Assembly: GCA_023386835.1 (NCBI GenBank)
Contig: JAEWIY010000182.1
Coordinates: 1 to 23,899, forward strand
Length of the DNA: 23,899 bases
Source of the DNA: Verrucomicrobiota bacterium
Lineage (GTDB): Bacteria > Verrucomicrobiota > Verrucomicrobiia > Opitutales > Opitutaceae
Direction: 5' to 3'
Below the pieces are notes generated by a model that saw only the letters and a program-made list of their open reading frames with translations, did no database searches and was not told where the DNA came from. This document shows, piece by piece, positions 6,879 through 16,583 of the stretch. Made by a program: the position numbers and the translations under genes. The first letter of the stretch is position 1. Each line of letters opens with the position of its first letter.

Positions 6879-9800
6879 TCAGGCGGCGAACGCCGAACAG
6901 TACTCGGCCCACGGGTCGACGGGCTTTCCGGTGATGGGGTCGTCATACGGCGCCATGATCTGCGCGAACGACGGATCACCATTGCTGCCGGCGAACCGTT
7001 TCTCGCAGGAGATCTCCACGCTCGCGCTGAAGAACAGGACTTCCACTTCGATGATCAGCGATGCGCGCCCGACGCACTTGCCCGACGAAAATTCGTAGGT
7101 GAGTTCCAACGACAGTTCGAGCGACGCCGTGATCAGCCCCAACACACTCACCCGGCCCTTCAGGTTGAAATAGCCGGTGAGCGAGGCCTCATCCATCTCG
7201 ATCCGGAAGTAGATCCCGGCCATGACGCTGACGCTGCCGCTCGCAACGCCGAAATCCAGCGACGCAGCCGCTCCGAATTCGAAGGCCGCTTCGAGAATCT
7301 GCACGCCGGCTGGCGTGACGGTGACCGCGAAAAAGCCGCCGCCGCCAAAGATCCAGACGGTCAGCCGAAACGGATCACTGCGTTCGCAAAAGTTGAACCG
7401 GACGCTCAGCGGCTGCTGGCCGAGAAACGGCACCGTCAACGAGGCACCGAGGCTCAGATTGGAGAGGCTGAAAACGCCGACGGCGATGTTCGGCAGCCCA
7501 AGCGAGAAGCTCGCCTCAATTCCCTGCTCACTGATCTCGAGCGCGGGCGGATCGCTGAAACCGTCGAGCGGAATCAGCGTTCGCAGCGTCTCGACAAAGC
7601 TGAGCACGCCGACGAACTCGATCCCGCCGAAGTCGACGTTGACGTCGGGCTTGCCGCGGCTCGTGGCGGTGAATTCCAGCTTGTTGAAATGCAGCTTCAG
7701 GAATGTCGCCGGCGCGATCAGGTTCAGGTCGAACTTCTGCAGCCGGCAGGCGACGTTGAACGAGGGCTCCTTGGCCGCGGCGGATTGCGCGCTCAGCTCG
7801 ACGGCGATCACCAAGCCGCCGTCCGGCAACACCTGGAAGATCGGGGCGCTGGCCGGCCAGCTCTGCAACTCCGGCCGCCATTCGAAGCGCAGTCGTTGTT
7901 CGTTGATGGCCTCGAGCGAATCCGCGATGCGATCAGCCAATGCGATAACATCAGCCGCCGCTTCGAGACCATTGGTGAAGCGGCCGAGCAATTGGTTGAG
8001 CTGGGTCTTCGCGAACTGTACCGGCTCCGGCACTGCCAAGCCCCCCAGCCCGTTGCGCAGCGCCCGTGCGGCGTCCGCCAGCGACGAAAAACTCACCCGG
8101 AACGCGTCACGCTTCGGCCCGCTGAGTGGATCCGCCAGCAGCGCGTTCAGCCGCGGCACCACGTCGGCGCAGGCGCTGGCGAGCGCATTGGCCTGCGAGC
8201 CCAAACCCGTGAGCTGCCCCTGCAGCGTGATCAACAACGACTGCACCCGCGCGAGGTCGTCGAGCACCGCCTGGGCCGCCGTCAGGTTCTCGGACATAAA
8301 CCGCGGCAGCTTGGACAGATCGCCGAGGCCAACGAATTTCAGGATATCCGTGATGGCAATACAGCCGAACAGCTTGGGCAGCTTGTCGCCCAAATTGCCG
8401 AAAAAGTCGGGTGGGTTGAGGCCGTCGCGCGCGATCTTGTCGAGCGGACCACCGACGGGGCCGAGGGTCCGCGACAAACCGGTCAACGAAACATTGGGCG
8501 CGAGCAGTCCACCCGAACGATCCGTCTGGCTGCTGAAGTCGAGTTGCGCCGCGCCGGCCGTGACCAGTTCGAGGAAAACCTGTCCGGGATTCTTGTTTGC
8601 CCCTGTGGCAGCGAACGCACCTTTGAGGAAGAGCGACGGATACTTCACTTCCGGCAGCGCACCGGCGTTGCGCGCGAGGTGCTTGAGCGCCGGCACGGTC
8701 ACCGCCGCGCTCAGCAGGCCCGGCACGAGTTCACCGCTTTCGCTGGCCTTGCCGACGTCGTGCGTACCGACAAACGCGAGGCTGAACTCCATCGCCGCGA
8801 CTTCGAAGCTCGTGTCACCCGGCTTGTCCGTCGGCGCGAACTGGACCCGTTGCCCATTAAAGCTGGTGCGGCGCCGCTCACGAAAAGCGGACTGCTCCGT
8901 GTAGCGCTTGGCCAGCAGGTCGTGACCGATCGACTTCGGCAACGTCTCGTAGCCCGGCACCAGCTTCTCGTCGCCGACAAAAAACAGCGGCATCGCCGCA
9001 TCGATCCGGGCACCGGATTCATCCTGAAATTGCAGGTGAAACAGGAACGGCTTTCCCCCCACAAATGGCCAGAAGATCGATTGTCCCTGCGGGTTTTTGC
9101 CCGCGCTCACTGCCACGACGGCGCACGCAGCATCCTCGGGATTGTCCAGGTTCGGCGTGACGAGCGTCGTCAGGCGCGCCGATTTCAATGGCATCTTCAG
9201 GTCGAGCGATTCGCCGTTGAGCTTGCGGCCCGTCTGGCCGAGCAGCCGGTACGGTTCTCGCACCACGATGAACATCCGCTGCCGCAGAAAGGCGGCATTA
9301 CCCTTCTTGTTGGGATGAAACTTCCGCTCGGTGACCTTGATGAGCGAGGCGCGATGACCAAACGGATACAGCGCTCCGGCGTACACGACCCGCACGTAGT
9401 GATCGCGACCGAGCGTCGCGCGGTGGCGCCACTCCTCCACGCTCAATGGGGCGGGTGGATCCCATGCCCCACGCACATTCAACCACGCACCGAGTGAGCT
9501 GAGCATCATCCGCTCCACTTGCACCGGCAGCGGCTTGTGGCGTCGCCGGGGCTGTGTGTTGGGAATGTACAGCTGGTGATTGGCGGAGAGGTGAACGATA
9601 TTGTGCCGGTCAAATTGATCGAGTGACGCCCGGAACGGCGTCGGTGGCACCGCATGCTGGGTGTAGGAAAACGGCTCGTTCGCCCGCACATCGGGCGACC
9701 AGATCGCGCGTACCGTCGGCTTCACGCTGCCTTTTTCGTCCACCTTGCCACCCACGCGCAGGGCCAGCCGTGTGTGCCAGAGCTCCACCCGGCCGGTCTG

Positions 9801-11027
9801 CGCCGACTCGACCGGCGCGAGCGCGTGCACCCACGCCCCCAGCGAACTCGGCGAGAGGATCAGCCGCGTTGGCGCCTCGATCGCGGTCTGCGTGGCAGTG
9901 GGCGCGGCCAGTTTCGGCTGGAGCGGCAGGAGTTCCCAAGCCGCGGCGAGTTCCTCCGCCACGGTGGCCGCAATGACGTCGCGCGCGAGCGGCGAGCGTT
10001 TGGCGTACCATTGGTTGCGTGACTCCGCCAGGGCGACGCTGGTCATCGCTTGCGCGACGGCGGCCTGCGCTGCGCGGCTGCGCGAAGTGGCTTTCGGCAT
10101 GGCGGCCGCCGCCGTGATCGACGGCGATACTGCCAGCCGCGCGACATCGGTGATCTTGATGCCTGGCGGCAGAACGTAACTGGGCTCCGGCGGCGTCGCG
10201 GTCGCCGTCACGCTGAGTTCGTACTGCCGGCACGCCTGCAGCACATCCGCCAACGTGTACGGCAGCGTTTGCACGTTGTTGGGTAGTCGGAAAACGAGGC
10301 GGCTCGCGCCCGCCAGGCGCGATTGCACCGGAATCGGGCCAGGGTCCTCCGAGGAAGAGTTTTTGTCGGGATCCGGCGGGTACGACGGTTCGCCCGGGGC
10401 GGCATGCGGCGGATTCTGCACGGGCGCTTCGGCCGCGGTTTCGAAGAACGCCTGTTCCAGCAGGTGCTGGGAGGGGAAACCGACCACGATGTACGCCGGA
10501 TCGTTGGGACGCACGCGCTCCAGCTGCTGCTTCACACCGGAGGACTTCACCCGCAGGTTGACGAACGTGAAATCGAGCACGACCAAGTCCCGCGGCCGCA
10601 GGACGCGTCGCGTGAATTGCGCCGGCACGACAGGAGTCTGCTCCGGCGTCACCACGATGTCGGGCCCCGGACGTGTGGCCACGCTTCCCACGGTGCCGGC
10701 AACCGTGCCCGCGATGTCGCGCGACGGCGTGCTGCTCGTGCTCGTGGTGCTCGTCGTGCGCTTCTTGGCGCTCGCTGAGATCGTCGGCGTTTTGGTCGCC
10801 GTAGCTGCAGTCTTGGTGGTCGCGACCCTGGTGGCTGTCGCCTTGGTCGCACTGGCCGGGCTCGCCGGGGACTGGGCGGCGGTCTTCTTGGCGGACGTTT
10901 TGGCGACGCTGGCGGCGCTCGTTTTCGACGCGGCCGCAGAGGTTTTAGGCTGGAGGCTGCGCGTCTTCACGGAGGCGGCAGCGGGCTGACGAAAGGACGA
11001 ACCAGGACGGGGGGACGACTGGGCCAC
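6879..11027 (-). CDS. Giant uncharacterised protein A (1382 aa)
   Basis: I do not recognise a named family. The GTG at 11027 is chosen because AGGAG lies five bases before it. A TTG at 11150 would add 41 Pro/Gly/Ser residues without a ribosome site nearby. Residues 1-120 are Ala/Ser/Thr/Lys-rich and disordered (KTSAKKTAAQSPASPAS). A globular part follows from about 130 (RVLRPRDLVVLDFTFVNLRV), with a conserved-looking block at 531-591 (EEWRHRATLGRDHYVRVVY, then LYPFGHRASLIKVTERKF). About 910-1045 is an uninterrupted helical region, rich in Leu and Ala and able to form a coiled coil. About 1060-1345 is made of alternating amphipathic beta-strands (ASLDFGVASGSVSVMAGIYF, LITASLELSLELTYE). There is no signal peptide. 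It is the first gene of the pair, with a 247-bp leader after endonuclease III. Function unknown; a structural or binding role is only an inference. Confidence 0.85.
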   Translation of the reverse strand: MAQSSPRPGSSFRQPAAASVKTRSLQPKTSAAASKTSAASVAKTSAKKTAAQSPASPASATKATATRVATTKTAATATKTPTISASAKKRTTSTTSTSSTPSRDIAGTVAGTVGSVATRPGPDIVVTPEQTPVVPAQFTRRVLRPRDLVVLDFTFVNLRVKSSGVKQQLERVRPNDPAYIVVGFPSQHLLEQAFFETAAEAPVQNPPHAAPGEPSYPPDPDKNSSSEDPGPIPVQSRLAGASRLVFRLPNNVQTLPYTLADVLQACRQYELSVTATATPPEPSYVLPPGIKITDVARLAVSPSITAAAAMPKATSRSRAAQAAVAQAMTSVALAESRNQWYAKRSPLARDVIAATVAEELAAAWELLPLQPKLAAPTATQTAIEAPTRLILSPSSLGAWVHALAPVESAQTGRVELWHTRLALRVGGKVDEKGSVKPTVRAIWSPDVRANEPFSYTQHAVPPTPFRASLDQFDRHNIVHLSANHQLYIPNTQPRRRHKPLPVQVERMMLSSLGAWLNVRGAWDPPAPLSVEEWRHRATLGRDHYVRVVYAGALYPFGHRASLIKVTERKFHPNKKGNAAFLRQRMFIVVREPYRLLGQTGRKLNGESLDLKMPLKSARLTTLVTPNLDNPEDAACAVVAVSAGKNPQGQSIFWPFVGGKPFLFHLQFQDESGARIDAAMPLFFVGDEKLVPGYETLPKSIGHDLLAKRYTEQSAFRERRRTSFNGQRVQFAPTDKPGDTSFEVAAMEFSLAFVGTHDVGKASESGELVPGLLSAAVTVPALKHLARNAGALPEVKYPSLFLKGAFAATGANKNPGQVFLELVTAGAAQLDFSSQTDRSGGLLAPNVSLTGLSRTLGPVGGPLDKIARDGLNPPDFFGNLGDKLPKLFGCIAITDILKFVGLGDLSKLPRFMSENLTAAQAVLDDLARVQSLLITLQGQLTGLGSQANALASACADVVPRLNALLADPLSGPKRDAFRVSFSSLADAARALRNGLGGLAVPEPVQFAKTQLNQLLGRFTNGLEAAADVIALADRIADSLEAINEQRLRFEWRPELQSWPASAPIFQVLPDGGLVIAVELSAQSAAAKEPSFNVACRLQKFDLNLIAPATFLKLHFNKLEFTATSRGKPDVNVDFGGIEFVGVLSFVETLRTLIPLDGFSDPPALEISEQGIEASFSLGLPNIAVGVFSLSNLSLGASLTVPFLGQQPLSVRFNFCERSDPFRLTVWIFGGGGFFAVTVTPAGVQILEAAFEFGAAASLDFGVASGSVSVMAGIYFRIEMDEASLTGYFNLKGRVSVLGLITASLELSLELTYEFSSGKCVGRASLIIEVEVLFFSASVEISCEKRFAGSNGDPSFAQIMAPYDDPITGKPVDPWAEYCSAFAA

Positions 11028-11274
11028 GGGAGCTCCTGCTGAGGTTGAGGCAGAACCAACGGAGCAGCCGTGCGAGCTCTCCGGCGAGGGGTCGGCACCG
11101 GGGCGGGTGCGACCCGGCAGCAGAGCCGGCGATCCGGGCGCAGAGTTCAATCGCGAACTGCAGCCGGATTAGGGAGACCTCCTCAGCACGTCGTTCAGAT
11201 AATGGTTTTTCGGATACGCCGGTTCCCGAGCGCCCTGATCCAAGCTGATCGAAAGTGACCGTGGCCGAACCGCT

Positions 11275-11928
11275 TCAGGCCCGCACGGTGCGGATCGGCT
11301 TCCGCCCCGCATTCACGGTTGAGCAGATCTCGCAGATCGTGCCATCGCAGCCGTGAGCCGTGCAGTGCTCCCGACCATAATAAATGATCTGCAGGTGGAG
11401 CGTGTTCCACCGGGACACGGGGTAGAGTTTCTTGAGATCACGCTCCACCCGCTCGACCGAGGCGCCCAGCGGTGAGAGGCGCCAGCGCTGCGCGAGACGG
11501 TGAATGTGCGTGTCGACGGGCATCGCGGGGACCCCAAAAGCCTGCGTCATGACGACTGACGCGGTCTTGTGACCCACGCCCGGAAGTGCCTCCAGCTCCT
11601 CAAAAGTCCGCGGCACCTCGCCGCCGTGACGCTCGAGCAGCAGTTCGGAAAGCCGGCGAATCGCCTGCGCCTTTCGCGGCGCCAGCCCGCAGGGGCGCAC
11701 GATCGTATCGATCTCCTCCACCGAAAGTTTGACCATCTGAGCAGGGGTGCGCGCTTTTGCGAACAGCGCCGGAGTGGTCAGATTGACGCGTTTGTCGGTG
11801 CACTGCGCCGACAGCAACACGGCGATGAGCAGGGTGTACGCGTCGGTGTGGTCCAGCGGGATTGCAGGGGCGGGATAGAGCTCCGCCAGCCGTTGCCCGA
11901 TGTAGTCCGCCCGTTCCTGCTTGGTCAT
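11275..11928 (-). CDS. nth: Endonuclease III (DNA glycosylase/AP lyase)
   Basis: A 217-residue protein of normal length for the family. Nth removes oxidised pyrimidines from DNA and cleaves the abasic site by beta-elimination in base excision repair. The helix-hairpin-helix LPGVGHKTASVV spans 115-126 with catalytic Lys121, and the catalytic Asp is D139 in VDTHIHRL. LLSAQCTDKRVN (39-50) is the usual N-terminal signature. The C-terminal Fe-S region holds four cysteines, C189, C194, C199 and C202, spaced x4-x4-x2 rather than the classical x6-x2-x5. A run of G precedes the ATG at very short spacing. The gene is divergent from gcvP. Its upstream region and that of gcvP share 236 bp with no clear promoter pair. 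Assignment is secure; whether the cluster binds normally is open. Confidence 0.95.
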   Translation of the reverse strand: MTKQERADYIGQRLAELYPAPAIPLDHTDAYTLLIAVLLSAQCTDKRVNLTTPALFAKARTPAQMVKLSVEEIDTIVRPCGLAPRKAQAIRRLSELLLERHGGEVPRTFEELEALPGVGHKTASVVMTQAFGVPAMPVDTHIHRLAQRWRLSPLGASVERVERDLKKLYPVSRWNTLHLQIIYYGREHCTAHGCDGTICEICSTVNAGRKPIRTVRA

Positions 11929-12164
11929 TCCCCCCAGCCAAGCATCGACGGAGCGCGCGGCAATCCAGCGCTTTATTCATCCACGCCGCTGCTGCATCGC
12001 CAGCGGCGCGGCCGTGGCCAATCGCGCAAGTTCGCGGACCGGGCGGCTTTGGCGCAGCCCCGCCAGGCGAGTCCGTGTCGCCCCCGGGCCGCCGGGTGAT
12101 TTTCCTCGTGGGTTTCGGTCACAAACCCATTGCACGCCCGTGGCGCCAGCCTAGGGTCGCCGGC

Positions 12165-15065
<2,901 letters not shown>

Positions 15066-15100
15066 CGCCCGCCTCCGGCCGCTTCCCGTCCACTCAACGC

Positions 15101-15898
15101 ATGCGCTTCCTTCGCCACCTCACGCCCGGCGGACCGGCGTATGCCGTTGAACTGGGACCGGACCGACACGTTGCCGTCGAAGGTGATCTGTTCGCTCAGT
15201 ACATCGTCACCACCCGATCCGTGAATCTTGGGCCGCGTCTGGCCCCCGTGTCGCCGACCAACATCATCGGCATCGGGCTGAATTACCGCCGTCATGCCGC
15301 GGAAGGTGGCAAACCCGTGCCGGCGCGCCCGATGTGGTTCATGAAGACGACCGGCGCGGTGCAGTCACCGGGCGGTGACATCGTGCTGCCGGCTACCAGC
15401 GTGAAGGTGGACTACGAAGGGGAACTCGCCGTCGTGCTGGGCCGCCCCGCGCGTGATGTGCCACGCGAAGAAGCCTTGTCACACGTTCTTGGGTACACGA
15501 TCGCCAATGACGTCTCCGCGCGTGACTGGCAGTTCGAGCTGGGCGGCGGCCAGTTCGCCCATGCCAAGAGCTTCGACACGTTTTGCCCGCTGGGACCGGT
15601 GCTGGTCACACCAGACGAGTTGCCGGATCCGCAGGCGCTGCAAGTCGTCACACGCGTGAACGGAGAAGTGCGGCAGGACGGCCACACGAGCGACATGGTC
15701 TTCGACGTGGCTTCGCTGATCTCGTTTCTCAGCACGGGCCGAACGCTGCCGGCGGGCACGGTGATCCTCACCGGCACGCCCGAAGGTGTCGGTTATGCGC
15801 GCACGCCACCGCGCTGGCTCTCCGCGGGTGACGAGGTGGAAATCGAGATCGAGACGATCGGCGTGCTGCACAATCGTGTGGCCGCCGCGTCGGCGTAA
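15101..15898 (+). CDS. Fumarylacetoacetate hydrolase (FAH) family protein
   Basis: A 265-residue enzyme of the FAH superfamily, which cleaves or isomerises C-C bonds in beta-diketo acids or related acids using Mg2+ or Mn2+. I start at the ATG at 15101, which gives the usual short N-terminal lobe (MRFLRHLTPGGPAYAVEL); upstream frame overlaps gcvP. The metal site is visible: E106 and E108 in VDYEGELAVVLG, and D137 in GYTIANDVSARDWQ, with Lys156 (KSFDTFCPLGP) nearby. ILTGTPEGVGYAR (222-234) is the C-terminal signature. The size fits the bacterial 2-hydroxyhepta-2,4-diene-1,7-dioate isomerase, ureidoglycolate lyase and acylpyruvase groups. These cannot be told apart from sequence alone. It is 35 bp behind gcvP, and whether that pairing is functional is unclear. 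The family call is secure, the substrate unknown. Confidence 0.92.
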   Translation: MRFLRHLTPGGPAYAVELGPDRHVAVEGDLFAQYIVTTRSVNLGPRLAPVSPTNIIGIGLNYRRHAAEGGKPVPARPMWFMKTTGAVQSPGGDIVLPATSVKVDYEGELAVVLGRPARDVPREEALSHVLGYTIANDVSARDWQFELGGGQFAHAKSFDTFCPLGPVLVTPDELPDPQALQVVTRVNGEVRQDGHTSDMVFDVASLISFLSTGRTLPAGTVILTGTPEGVGYARTPPRWLSAGDEVEIEIETIGVLHNRVAAASA

Positions 15899-15917
15899 CG
15901 TACGCGTTGTGATCACG

Positions 15918-15944
15918 ACTGCGGTATCATGCCGCAGTTGATAC
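15918..15944 (+). promoter_or_regulatory. Two overlapping, mutually exclusive dyads between FAH gene and nrfH
   Basis: ACTGCGG (15918-15924) can pair with CCGCAGT (15932-15938). GTATCA (15924-15929) can instead pair with TGATAC (15939-15944). The two share bases, so only one can form in RNA. The first could act as a terminator-type hairpin for the FAH gene, but no T-run follows. The arrangement may also be an operator for nrfHA. Both ideas are inference. Confidence 0.35.
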
Positions 15945-16052
15945 ATTCGAGGAGCACCCGCGGCACGGGCGCAGGCTCGTCCTTTTTCGCGCAAGGTGTT
16001 GCGCTTCCGCGCGCGCGAGCATAGTGACTGGCGCGTTCGGGTCCTCCCTGCC

Positions 16053-16583
16053 ATGACGATCACCCCACCCAATCGCTCCACCCAACGGATGGTCCTTGGA
16101 CTGATCCTGGCGGTAGCGGTGGGCGTGCTCGGTGGACTCGGCTCGTACACGTTCTACTATGGCGAAGGTCACTCGTACCTCTCGAACGATCCGGCCGCCT
16201 GCGTGAACTGCCACATCATGCGGCCACAGTACGACGGCTGGTTGAAGTCCTCTCATCACGCCGTGGCCACGTGCAACGACTGCCATACGCCCGAGAACAT
16301 TGTGCTGAAATACGTCAGCAAAGCCGACAACGGGTTCTGGCACTCCAAGGGCTTCACCCTGCAGGACCATCATGAGCCGATCATGATTAAACCGCGCAAC
16401 AGCGCTATCCTGCAGGCCAGATGCGTCTCCTGCCACGAGCGTATTGTGGCCGAGATCAACACGCACCCGGGAGACCGTGACCAGATGCTGAACTGCGTGC
16501 CCTGTCACAAGGAAGTCGGGCACGGTCCCCGAGCCCTGCCCGGCCCGCCCGTCAATCTCACTTCACTTTTCTCCGCGCCATGA
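16053..16583 (+). CDS. nrfH: Cytochrome c nitrite reductase small subunit NrfH (tetraheme quinol dehydrogenase)
   Basis: A 176-residue NapC/NrfH-family protein. It takes electrons from menaquinol in the cytoplasmic membrane and hands them to NrfA on the periplasmic face. One N-terminal membrane anchor (12-33, MVLGLILAVAVGVLGG) is followed by GEGHSYLSNDPAACVNCHIM, a family hallmark. Four CxxCH heme sites are visible: C50-H54, C74-H78, C124-H128 and C148-H152. Met56 in CHIM is the unusual ligand residue of heme 1. FWHSKGFTLQDHHEPIMIKP is also typical. I chose the ATG at 16053 since it places the anchor near the N-terminus, as in homologues; no good Shine-Dalgarno precedes it. The stop overlaps the nrfA start as ATGA, so the two are translationally coupled and form a two-gene unit. 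Confidence 0.97.
   Translation: MTITPPNRSTQRMVLGLILAVAVGVLGGLGSYTFYYGEGHSYLSNDPAACVNCHIMRPQYDGWLKSSHHAVATCNDCHTPENIVLKYVSKADNGFWHSKGFTLQDHHEPIMIKPRNSAILQARCVSCHERIVAEINTHPGDRDQMLNCVPCHKEVGHGPRALPGPPVNLTSLFSAP

Noticed and set aside
7222..8904. A second long plus-strand frame (560 codons) opposite giant gene A
   Set aside because: It overlaps another antisense frame and is Ser/Ala/Pro-rich without domain character, so it is a composition effect.
6735..9497. A 920-codon open frame on the plus strand, opposite the giant genes
   Set aside because: It is Arg/Gln/Glu/Asp-rich shadow sequence as expected opposite high-GC genes. It crosses the junction of two well-formed minus-strand genes and has no recognisable motif.
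2423..11027. Contractile injection or phage tail cluster
   Set aside because: No sheath, tube, baseplate, spike or ATPase gene is next to the giant pair, and the helical region of protein A alone does not make it a tape measure.
11028..11150. Longer version of giant protein A starting at TTG 11150
   Set aside because: The added residues are Pro/Gly/Ser-rich and have no nearby ribosome site, while GTG 11027 has AGGAG at good spacing.
11929..12164. Glycine riboswitch before gcvP
   Set aside because: I looked for the conserved tandem aptamer cores and found only a single simple hairpin.
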